Assembly: GCA_016194725.1 (NCBI GenBank)
Contig: JACQAW010000363.1
Location: 1-5,970, forward strand
DNA length: 5,970 nt
Reading direction: 5' to 3'
Source of the DNA: Deltaproteobacteria bacterium
GTDB taxonomy: Bacteria > Bdellovibrionota > UBA1018 > UBA923
In this document: in pieces, positions 1 to 5,970 of the stretch
How positions within the stretch are numbered: position 1 is the stretch's first letter
Layout: each line of letters starts with the position of its first letter
The notes under the pieces: model-generated
What the model was told of the DNA's origin: nothing
The model's input: the letters and a program-made list of their open reading frames with translations, nothing else
Databases searched by the model: none
Program-made: the position numbers and the translations under genes

Positions 1-167
1 AAATCAAGCATACGTCCCCCGGTAATTGACGCTTTCCCCAATAGCATCATTGTACTACTTTATTACTCGGGTAATCAACTCCGGTGGGCGGCAAATCTGG
101 CTGGGCTTGAAAGGCAAGCAATCCAAGGGGGTAGGACGCTCGATGCCGGAGTGCTGGAAATCAAGCA
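1..167 (+). repeat. 10-bp direct repeat AAATCAAGCA at 1-10 and 158-167
   Basis: The same ten bases occur at the very start of the window and again at 158-167, in the leader of the sulfatase-like gene. The left copy is cut by the window edge, so the match could be longer. The right copy is preceded by GCCGGAGTGCTGGAA (145-159), which faintly resembles the 5' end of a bacterial tRNA-Leu, but no cloverleaf or T-loop follows. It could be an attachment-like duplication or chance. Confidence 0.3.
26..56 (+). promoter_or_regulatory. Weak sigma70-like promoter candidate upstream of the sulfatase-like gene
   Basis: TTGACG (26-31) matches five of six -35 bases. TGTACT (51-56) matches four of six -10 bases, but the spacing is 19 bases, longer than the ideal 17. 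It would give a leader of about 150 bases before the start at 211. This is a consensus reading only, and the host's promoter preferences are unknown. Confidence 0.2.
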
Positions 168-199
168 GTCCAAAGACAAATATTCTAAAATCAAAGTAC

Positions 200-204
200 A
201 GGAG
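200..204 (+). promoter_or_regulatory. Ribosome binding site that favours TTG 211 as start
   Basis: AGGAG lies six bases before TTG 211, an ideal Shine-Dalgarno spacing. The same motif is 21 bases before ATG 226, too far to serve it. This decides between two starts that give 879 or 874 residues. Both leave the first membrane span intact, so the functional reading is unaffected. Confidence 0.55.
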
Positions 205-210
205 ATCTGG

Positions 211-2850
211 TTGCGGGCATCCCGAATGAAAACGGCAATTCTCGTCGCAGCAATTCACGCGGCGTTTCTGGTCGTCGTCCAGCTCGAAAACTTTTTCTGC
301 GCCGTACATGCCGATACTCGCGGCACGTTTTTGTTTCTGGCGCGCCTGCCGTTTTTTCAGCTCGAAAATCTGGCGGTGGCTGCGGGCCTGGGCGCGGTTT
401 GTTTTTTCGTGGCGGGCAGGCGGCAATTGGAGCTGGTGTTTCTGGTGGCGCTGACGTTGCTCAATTGCTGCGTGGTGCTCGATCAAATCGCGTATCGGCT
501 TTTTCTGGCGCATTTCACGCCCTCGATGAATCAGGGGTCGACGCGCTGGACGGTTTTTCTCGACTCACTCCTGGCCGAGGTTGACGGGGTCAGCCTTTTT
601 AACCTGGCCCTGGTGCTATTCATGAGCGTGGGCGTCGCGTGGTTGCTGTTTGGAGCTCGCACTAGTCCCGCGCCCGCTAGGGTGGACTGGAAGCGGCAGC
701 TCTGGAGCTTCTGGCTCGTGCATTACGTTCTGGTCAGTATTCTTCTGGTCTCAGGCACCGAAACCTTTGCCTTGGATCATCATCCAGTATTGGCGTGGTT
801 TGGCGCAGGCCATCGCCCGGGCGCCACGGCGGGGGCCACCGGGTTGGCCCGGGCGCCGCTTGAGCGCGCGCTTTTCATGCCGCGCTACGGGCATTTCGAA
901 GAAGCCGGCGATGTGACCCGCGCGCTGGCAAGCTTTGCCACCGCGCGAGCCCGGCGAAAACGCGCGCCCAATATTATTTTCATCGTGCTTGAGTCGGTGG
1001 GAGCTAAGCAGCTGCTGCTTTCACGGGGCGGTTTTTCGCCCGAGGTCACGCCCTTTCTGCACGAGTACGAGTCGCACGCGGTGATCTTCGATTCGCTGTA
1101 TGGAATTTATCCGGCCACCACGCGCGCGCACCAGCCCCTGAATACGGGGGGCTATGCCATGACGTGGGGTGGTTTTGACGATGCCATCGACTGCAAGTAT
1201 GTCGCGCCCACGTTGACCAGCCAGATGCATCGCGCGGGTTATACAACAGCCCTGTTTTCGGCCCCTGTGCTCGAGGCCGAGCGGCTATCGGTGCTGTACA
1301 AGAGCGTGGGCGGCTTTGATAAGTATTTTGATTTTGGCGAAGCGCCCATGTACTACCAGCAAGACCATCGCGTGCACTCGTGGGGCGGTAGCGAAGACAA
1401 GGTGGGGCTTGAAATTCTGAACTGGCTGGATGGCCCCGACAAGCCGGGCCGCGAGCGGCCATTTTTTCTGCAGTTTCTGACCATCTCAACCCATCATCCG
1501 TATGGCACGCCCCGAGATTATGCGCATCCCTTCAAGGACGATACGGCGGCCAACCGCTATCGCAACTCGTTGCACTACACCGACTACGTGCTGGGAAAAC
1601 TGCTGGGCAACCTGGCTTACCGCGGGCTGCTCGACGACACGCTCGTCGTGCTGACCGGTGACCATGGCGAAGCGTTTGGTGATCTGCATGCGGGCAATGT
1701 GCTGCACGGCAATCGCCTTTACGATGAGAACATGCGCGGTTTTCTGATCGTGCTCGATGCGACGTTCAACGCCGGGCCGCTGCGCTCGGGCCGGGTGGCC
1801 TCGAGCGGCGACGTTTTGCCCACGCTGGCCAGGCTTGCCCGAGTTGGCGGCAATACCCAGCTTGGGCAAAACCTGTTTTCGCCGTCGTATGAGCCGCGCA
1901 CGGTGTTCTTCTACAAGAGCACCCCGCCCGAGCAGTGGGGGCTGCGCGATGGGCAGTGGAAGTTCATTGCGGGCATGACCGATAAGGAAAAGCCCGAACT
2001 TTACGATCTGTCAGCCGACCCAGACGAAAAGGTTAATCTGGCCGGGCTGGCCGGGCTTAAAGGGCCGGCGGGTTCGCGGCTAAAGCCGCAGCTGGAGTCC
2101 TACACCCAGGCTTTAACCGAGTGGTTTGCCGGCATGACACCCGCGTATGTGCGTCGGCTGGACGGCTGCGATATGCTGCTCGAAAGCGACGCCACCGCCG
2201 CCAACGTGTGGCGCCACGGCCCCAAGTCGCTGGCCGTTGGGCGCTTCCTGCATCAGGCCGGCGAGGAAACGTTCGAGGTGCTTGCACGCGCCAACCCCTA
2301 CGAGCAGCTCATTGCCTGGATCACCTGGCAAAGCTATACCGAGCGGCACAGGCTTAGCGTGGACTGGACCGACCCCCGTGGAGCGGTGCACTCCTATCCC
2401 TATATCTACGAGATGAAAAATTCGCGCACCCATCTTTTTCTGGAAGAGCCTCTGCCCCTGGAGGCTGGTGTTTGGAAAGTCGCGATCGTCGACCAGGACG
2501 ACGGAAATCAGGTGCTGATGCGCAAGAGCGTGACCATCGACGCCGAGGTGCCGCTTTCGTCAATTGGATTGGGAGCGCCGCAGGCCCGTCTGACCGCGCC
2601 GGGCAGCGCCGCCGCCGGGCAGCCGGTCGTGCTGGGCGTGCGCTGGCAGGCGCGTTGGCGCGCCTACCGCGTCTGGTGCAACTGGCTGGGCGACGGTGGC
2701 CGTAAGCATAAAGTAGCGGCGTTGATACGCACCACCGAGCACACGATTTCGTGCGCTCCTCCACAGGGTCTTGCGCCGGGGCATTGGGTGGTTGAAATCA
2801 CGAGTAATGAAGGTTTGCACCTGGGCCAGGCCGAACTGGACGCGCGCTAG
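211..2850 (+). CDS. Membrane-anchored sulfatase / LTA synthase-like phosphotransferase with two C-terminal beta-rich domains
   Basis: Predicted inner-membrane enzyme with an extracytoplasmic catalytic domain of the alkaline phosphatase superfamily (sulfatase, PF00884; LtaS/MdoB-type layout). Numbering from TTG 211 (879 aa): five hydrophobic spans near 8-32, 52-68, 73-95, 127-148 and 163-182. Catalytic landmarks: NIIFIVLES with metal-ligand candidate E261; YPATTRA with nucleophile candidate T303 or T304; FLTISTHHPY with H428/H429; LTGDHGEAFGD with D484/H485; LHGNRLYDE with H499; and the sulfatase tail ELYDLSADPDEKVNL near 596-610. Family members hydrolyse sulfate esters or transfer phosphoglycerol or phosphoethanolamine to envelope glycans or lipids; the substrate here cannot be told. 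About 230 residues follow the catalytic domain, including two similar beta-rich repeats (about 699-771 and 804-876), which is longer than a plain LtaS-type protein. Start: TTG 211 has AGGAG six bases upstream. ATG 226 is possible but its spacing is poor, and GTG 151 has no separate ribosome binding site. Confidence 0.9.
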   Translation: MRASRMKTAILVAAIHAAFLVVVQLENFFCAVHADTRGTFLFLARLPFFQLENLAVAAGLGAVCFFVAGRRQLELVFLVALTLLNCCVVLDQIAYRLFLAHFTPSMNQGSTRWTVFLDSLLAEVDGVSLFNLALVLFMSVGVAWLLFGARTSPAPARVDWKRQLWSFWLVHYVLVSILLVSGTETFALDHHPVLAWFGAGHRPGATAGATGLARAPLERALFMPRYGHFEEAGDVTRALASFATARARRKRAPNIIFIVLESVGAKQLLLSRGGFSPEVTPFLHEYESHAVIFDSLYGIYPATTRAHQPLNTGGYAMTWGGFDDAIDCKYVAPTLTSQMHRAGYTTALFSAPVLEAERLSVLYKSVGGFDKYFDFGEAPMYYQQDHRVHSWGGSEDKVGLEILNWLDGPDKPGRERPFFLQFLTISTHHPYGTPRDYAHPFKDDTAANRYRNSLHYTDYVLGKLLGNLAYRGLLDDTLVVLTGDHGEAFGDLHAGNVLHGNRLYDENMRGFLIVLDATFNAGPLRSGRVASSGDVLPTLARLARVGGNTQLGQNLFSPSYEPRTVFFYKSTPPEQWGLRDGQWKFIAGMTDKEKPELYDLSADPDEKVNLAGLAGLKGPAGSRLKPQLESYTQALTEWFAGMTPAYVRRLDGCDMLLESDATAANVWRHGPKSLAVGRFLHQAGEETFEVLARANPYEQLIAWITWQSYTERHRLSVDWTDPRGAVHSYPYIYEMKNSRTHLFLEEPLPLEAGVWKVAIVDQDDGNQVLMRKSVTIDAEVPLSSIGLGAPQARLTAPGSAAAGQPVVLGVRWQARWRAYRVWCNWLGDGGRKHKVAALIRTTEHTISCAPPQGLAPGHWVVEITSNEGLHLGQAELDAR

Positions 2851-2861
2851 GGAAATGGTAT

Positions 2862-2890
2862 TTGAGCACTGGATGCGTATTTATCACAAT
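2862..2890 (+). promoter_or_regulatory. Candidate sigma70-like promoter for the ATPase gene
   Basis: TTGAGC (2862-2867) and CACAAT (2885-2890) are separated by 17 bases, each matching four of six consensus positions. It lies in the 60-base gap after the sulfatase stop and would start transcription close to the ribosome binding site, giving a very short leader. A perfect TATAAT also occurs at 2934-2939 but lies inside the coding region without a good -35. Read-through from the upstream gene is equally possible. Confidence 0.22.
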
Positions 2891-2910
2891 TATTAAGGAA
2901 TTTGCATCCA
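2870..2910 (+). promoter_or_regulatory. 7-bp inverted repeat enclosing the ribosome binding site of the ATPase gene
   Basis: TGGATGC (2870-2876) is perfectly complementary to GCATCCA (2904-2910). The 27-base AT-rich loop contains AAGGAA, and the right arm ends directly before ATG 2911. In mRNA this would hold the ribosome binding site in a loop and place the start codon at the stem base. It could alternatively be an operator. No U-tract follows, so it does not look like a terminator for the upstream gene. Confidence 0.35.
2895..2900 (+). promoter_or_regulatory. Ribosome binding site that favours ATG 2911
   Basis: AAGGAA lies ten bases before ATG 2911, an acceptable if slightly long spacing. 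The in-frame TTG at 2902 is only one base away and too close. ATG 2929 and ATG 2938 have no purine-rich motif before them, although the protein from 2938 (MPHIRDRHLQEPF) matches the usual N-terminus of this ATPase family best. Confidence 0.45.
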
Positions 2911-4158
2911 ATGCATATTCTGGTATACATGGCTATAATGCCTCATATTCGAGATCGTCACTTGCAGGAGCCGTTCGACAAATTGATTGGAAACGCCAGG
3001 GTTGTAGGAATTCTTGGGCATCGACAGGTGGGAAAAACGACGTTCTTGCAGCGAGTTGCCAAGGAATACGTCACGCTGGATGATGAAGATTCCCTGCGGG
3101 CGGCGTTAGGATCCCCCAAGAAATTCATCGCTTCCATGAAGGCGAACCGCTCCGGAATCGATGAATGCCAACTCGTACCCGGCGTGTTTCCCGCCATGAA
3201 GGTCCGGATCGGAACAAGTCAAATTCCAGGACGCTTCATTTTAAGCGGCTCAGTAAGGTTCACGAGTCGAAGGGCCATTCGAGAGTCCCTGACCGGCAGG
3301 ATTTCGAATCTGGAGTTGCACCCTTTTGTTTTGACGGAAATCGAAGGCGAGCCGAACAGCTCTTTTCTGTTCGATGCGGTACGCACTCCGGCGATTCAAA
3401 GCCTGGTCGACGTCGCTGAACGTGCCCGCTCGGAACACGGCAGACGCTCCAAGGCTATTGAGAAATATCTCGAGCGTGGCGGTCTTCCGGGTCTTTTTCA
3501 CCTTCGTGACGGCGACACCCGAAAGAATCTTCTTCGCGATCTGACCGAAACGATCCTGGATCGTGATTTGCGGCTGGTGTATCGAACAAGCCTTCCCTTT
3601 CAACGCATTCATGATTACTGCATGGCGCTGGCGTCAGCGCCTCTTCAAATCATCCGGCCCGGCTCGCTTCGAAAGTCTCTCCGCATCGCCGAGTCGACTC
3701 AGCAACACCTCTTGCACGCGCTGGAATCGGTATTTTTGCTCCGCAGAATTCCCGTCGAAGGCGATTATAAGGGCGATCTGTTCTGGTTCGAAGACCAGCT
3801 CGAACGTTCTCATTTTGCCGCCACTGCTTTATCGGATGACCAGGATTGGATCACGTTGATCTACCGTAACGCACGCGCTCAATTCAGTTACCGAATTGGC
3901 GAGCATGCCCAGTACTTCTGTTTCCGGACACGCGGCGGGGCCCAGGTTCCGCTGGGCATTCGCACCAGCCAAGGTGTCCTGGGAATTATCGGGGTGCGTT
4001 CCCGCGCAGACATCAATCTTTCGCTGAAACGCTCCGCTGACAGTTTCTTGAAGCGGTACAATCATTCGAAGGTGCTTTTTCTGACACGCGAAGGAAAACA
4101 GTCCGAGGCGCTCAATGATCGTATTGGTGTTTTTCCGGCACAAGCTGCTTTGTTTTAA
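2911..4158 (+). CDS. AAA_14 / DUF4143 family ATPase with degenerate nuclease-like C-terminus
   Basis: A 415-residue cytoplasmic ATPase of the AAA_14 plus DUF4143 type, a widespread family of largely unknown function often found among accessory genes. Numbering from ATG 2911: Walker A GHRQVGKTT (36-44), Walker B IDECQLVP (83-90), a sensor-like FILSGS (109-114), and ESLTGR with arginine-finger candidate R130. The DUF4143 part begins near YLERGGLPG (186-194) and continues through LDRDLRLVY. The C-terminus normally carries GGxEVDF and a later EVK, resembling a PD-(D/E)XK nuclease core. Here these read GGAQVPL (342-348) and GVRS (361-364), so the expected acidic residues and the lysine are replaced while the surrounding fold-like pattern remains. 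Length is normal and no frameshift is visible. The gene is less GC-rich than its upstream neighbour, hinting at separate ancestry. It lies 60 bases after that gene and converges on the next. Confidence 0.88.
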   Translation: MHILVYMAIMPHIRDRHLQEPFDKLIGNARVVGILGHRQVGKTTFLQRVAKEYVTLDDEDSLRAALGSPKKFIASMKANRSGIDECQLVPGVFPAMKVRIGTSQIPGRFILSGSVRFTSRRAIRESLTGRISNLELHPFVLTEIEGEPNSSFLFDAVRTPAIQSLVDVAERARSEHGRRSKAIEKYLERGGLPGLFHLRDGDTRKNLLRDLTETILDRDLRLVYRTSLPFQRIHDYCMALASAPLQIIRPGSLRKSLRIAESTQQHLLHALESVFLLRRIPVEGDYKGDLFWFEDQLERSHFAATALSDDQDWITLIYRNARAQFSYRIGEHAQYFCFRTRGGAQVPLGIRTSQGVLGIIGVRSRADINLSLKRSADSFLKRYNHSKVLFLTREGKQSEALNDRIGVFPAQAALF

Positions 4159-4187
4159 GGTCGGTACTACTTCAGTTTTCCGACCTT
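4157..4187. other. Hairpin-forming inverted repeat across two convergent gene ends
   Basis: AAGGTCGG (4157-4164) and CCGACCTT (4180-4187) form a perfect 8-bp stem with a 15-base loop. It begins inside the TAA of the ATPase gene and covers the stop and last six codons of the - strand gene. It could act on both transcripts. Neither side has a clear U-tract, so it is at best a weak bidirectional terminator, and it could instead be an end-stabilising structure. Confidence 0.4.
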
Positions 4188-5970
4188 GTAATAGCTGACG
4201 GTGGTGTTCGACACGCGCTTGAAGAGATTCGAGTTCGGGCCCATGATTCCCTGCTCTTCATCGGACTGCGCCTGGGCTTTGGCGGCCGCCTTGTCCTTGC
4301 CGAATTCCACGATGTCGCTGGCCGGTTTGCGGTCGTCCTTGGCGCCGGGCTGCAGCCCTGCCAGCAGGCCTTCCAAGCCGTTCATGCCCGTGTTTTTATC
4401 GCGAACGCCGTTGCTGCCGGGACCGGCAAAACCGCCTGCGCCGGCTGCCGCACCTTCGAATTTCGTTTTACCGCCCACGGTCTCGTCGCCAGCTTTGGCG
4501 TCGCCGCCGCCGCTGTCGCCGCCACCACCGCCGCTGCCGCCACCGCCGCTGGCCTGGCCGCCGCCGCCGCTGGAGCTGCCCACGCCGGCCATGCCGCCCG
4601 AAACGCCAGGGCCGGCATCTTTAAGACCGCCCGGGTTGCTGCCGCCGCCGAAAAGAGGCGGAGGAATTGCGCCGGCTGGCGCCGAGCCGGAAGGACCGGT
4701 TTGCTCAGCCGTGGCTGCCGACTGCGCATCGCCCAGTGTTTGAGTGACGCCGGTGTTTGGCGAGTTGGTATCGGCAAGCGAGCTGGTGGGCCCGCCGGCT
4801 ACCGTGGTCACGAAGGCCGGGGCGGCTGGGCCGCCGGTCGAGACGTCGTTGCCGATGGCACGAGCGGCCTCTCGCAGCGCATTCGCTTCGGCCTCGTTCA
4901 CGGCCGCGCCGACTGCGAGCACGCCGGCCTGCACGTAATGCTGGGCGGCCTGACCCATGGCTTTAGTCGCCAGCGCTTTTTTGACACCCAGCTGGGTCCT
5001 GATTTTGTCTTCGTCGAACGTCATCAGTATGGGGTCTGCGTTGGCATTTTTCTCTTTATTTAGATAGGTACGTGCGTCCGCGTTATCAGTACCAATATTA
5101 GTCGAGAAGTCGGTCGCAACTCTCTGATAATTTTCGTCGGTCGGATCTGCGATGTATTCTTTAACGAGTTTGTTATGCGTGAGAAGAACATCTAGACCTC
5201 CTTCGACTTCTTTTGCAGTGCGTGACTGTCTGGTGGCGACGACGGTTTCCACGACGGCGATGGAAGTCAGAGCAGCTGCTCCAACCCCTTGAGTCACCGC
5301 AGCGGCATCCTGCGCACTGGCCATCGACTCCAGAGCTTTCTTGTGGACGTCGTCAGACGACGTTCCCGGCGCGCCCGAGTTTGCCTGTTGCGCGGTAGCT
5401 TGCACGCTTGCGGTAGCCACGGCCGAGGTGGCCTGCGAAATGACCTGCACGCCCTGCGCGGTGAGCTGGCCCGTGACTTGTGTCGTTTCGATTGTGCTGA
5501 TCGAGCTGCTGCAACCGTATTTGTCCGTGCAAGCTTGAATACTCATACCCTCGCATTTACCGCCCTCGCGCATCGCGGCTCGAACCACGGCAGCGCACTC
5601 ATCACCTTTGAACTTGCTATCATCGCTCGAAGTCGCCTGACCGCTTTCTTTTGTCTTGTTTCTGCTTAGGACTGAAATGGCTTTATCGCAGTTTTCGGTG
5701 ACCACTCGCTTCGTGGGTCTGGGATTTTTCTGCGCTTGTGCGGTAGTAGGGTGATAAAATTTATATAAGGTCGTCACACAATCCGTGCTTGACGTGGTGT
5801 CGTCAGTTCCGGTCCCGGAATTGATAACCCAGTCTTTGGCTTTCTTCAAAAGTCCGTCTTCGATGGCGGTGTCTCTCGCATCTTTAGCTTTGGCGCAATT
5901 CGCTTTCTTTTTATTGAGAGTGATGTCTTCCCGGTTCGCTTTCTTGGTGCCCTTCTTGGTCTTTGACCGG
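4167..5970 (-). CDS. Gly/Ala-rich, Cys-containing probable exported protein (5' partial)
   Basis: I do not recognise a named family. The frame is open from the TAG at 4167-4169 to the window edge, giving 600 visible residues. A TTG at 5849 is a poor start because lysine-rich in-frame sequence with a cysteine continues upstream, so the true start is beyond the window. Visible numbering: a Lys-rich segment (1-60); seven cysteines at 25, 64, 94, 125, 139, 147 and 153 and none afterwards; Ala/Thr/Gln-rich helix (about 165-197); a hydrophobic stretch (about 222-246) that could be a membrane span despite E241; a charged middle; a second Ala-rich helix; a Pro/Ser/Thr/Gly-rich linker with dense poly-Gly; and a basic tail ending YYKVGKLK. 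The cysteine cluster suggests an oxidising compartment, so export is inferred, but no signal peptide is visible here. An envelope-associated or surface protein is most likely; function unknown. Confidence 0.8.
   Translation of the reverse strand, partial: RSKTKKGTKKANREDITLNKKKANCAKAKDARDTAIEDGLLKKAKDWVINSGTGTDDTTSSTDCVTTLYKFYHPTTAQAQKNPRPTKRVVTENCDKAISVLSRNKTKESGQATSSDDSKFKGDECAAVVRAAMREGGKCEGMSIQACTDKYGCSSSISTIETTQVTGQLTAQGVQVISQATSAVATASVQATAQQANSGAPGTSSDDVHKKALESMASAQDAAAVTQGVGAAALTSIAVVETVVATRQSRTAKEVEGGLDVLLTHNKLVKEYIADPTDENYQRVATDFSTNIGTDNADARTYLNKEKNANADPILMTFDEDKIRTQLGVKKALATKAMGQAAQHYVQAGVLAVGAAVNEAEANALREAARAIGNDVSTGGPAAPAFVTTVAGGPTSSLADTNSPNTGVTQTLGDAQSAATAEQTGPSGSAPAGAIPPPLFGGGSNPGGLKDAGPGVSGGMAGVGSSSGGGGQASGGGGSGGGGGDSGGGDAKAGDETVGGKTKFEGAAAGAGGFAGPGSNGVRDKNTGMNGLEGLLAGLQPGAKDDRKPASDIVEFGKDKAAAKAQAQSDEEQGIMGPNSNLFKRVSNTTVSYYKVGKLK
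4500..4576 (-). repeat. GCC/GGC low-complexity tract encoding a poly-Gly linker
   Basis: The - strand reads as near-continuous GGC and GGT glycine codons interrupted by Ser, Asp, Gln and Ala, for example SGGGGGDSGGGD. Such a tract normally forms a flexible disordered linker between a body domain and a C-terminal tail. The repeat is prone to length change by slippage in whole codons. On the + strand the same tract gives an apparent proline-rich frame, which is an artefact. Confidence 0.8.

Noticed and set aside
145..170. Possible tRNA-Leu start
   Set aside because: Only about 15 bases resemble a tRNA 5' end; there is no anticodon arm, T-loop or acceptor complement.
55..513. 152-residue - strand frame across the leader and the start of the sulfatase-like gene
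   Set aside because: Most of it is antisense to the well-supported membrane domain; composition is Gln/Arg-rich as expected of a shadow frame.
2354..2764. 136-residue - strand Arg/Ala-rich frame
   Set aside because: It is antisense to the C-terminal domains of the sulfatase-like protein and has no recognisable domain.
2934..2939. Perfect TATAAT box
   Set aside because: It lies inside the coding region of the ATPase, has no acceptable -35 at 16-18 bases, and no suitable downstream start keeps the Walker A region.
4500..4576. Short-spaced repeat array resembling a CRISPR
   Set aside because: It is a codon-level glycine tract with no unique spacers and no palindromic repeat unit.
4201..4743. 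180-residue proline-rich + strand reading frame
   Set aside because: It is the complement of the Gly-rich tract of the - strand gene; the prolines come from GCC/GGC repeats and no ribosome binding site or domain is seen.

Overview
The window holds three genes: two on the + strand and one on the - strand that meets them tail to tail. It reads as a moderately GC-rich Gram-negative chromosome. My best guess is Bdellovibrionota or another predatory or delta-type proteobacterium. That guess is weak: it rests on the look of the Gly-rich, Cys-containing - strand protein and on an LtaS/sulfatase-like enzyme in an apparently non-Firmicute setting. No rRNA, complete tRNA, IS element or CRISPR array was seen.

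Layout. Bases 1-210 are a non-coding leader with a weak promoter candidate and a 10-bp direct repeat. Bases 211-2850 (+) encode a large membrane-anchored sulfatase/phosphoglycerol-transferase-like enzyme. It has five predicted N-terminal membrane spans, an alkaline-phosphatase-superfamily catalytic domain, and an added C-terminal pair of similar beta-rich domains. Bases 2851-2910 are a short AT-rich gap with a ribosome binding site enclosed by a 7-bp inverted repeat. Bases 2911-4158 (+) encode an AAA_14/DUF4143 ATPase whose Walker motifs are intact but whose C-terminal nuclease-like motif has lost its acidic and lysine residues. Only 8 bp separate its stop codon from the stop codon of the - strand gene. 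Bases 4167-5970 (-) are the C-terminal 600 codons of a larger protein with a Lys-rich, Cys-bearing N-terminal part, Ala-rich helices, a Gly-rich linker and a short charged tail. Its reading frame stays open to the window edge, so its true start lies outside.

How the genes relate. The sulfatase-like enzyme and the - strand protein both look like envelope or exported proteins, but nothing in the sequence ties them into one pathway. The ATPase is less GC-rich than the sulfatase gene and belongs to a family commonly found as a mobile or accessory gene, so it may be an independent insertion. I see no convincing multi-gene novel system. The best leads are the apparently nuclease-dead DUF4143 protein and the duplicated C-terminal domain of the sulfatase-like enzyme.
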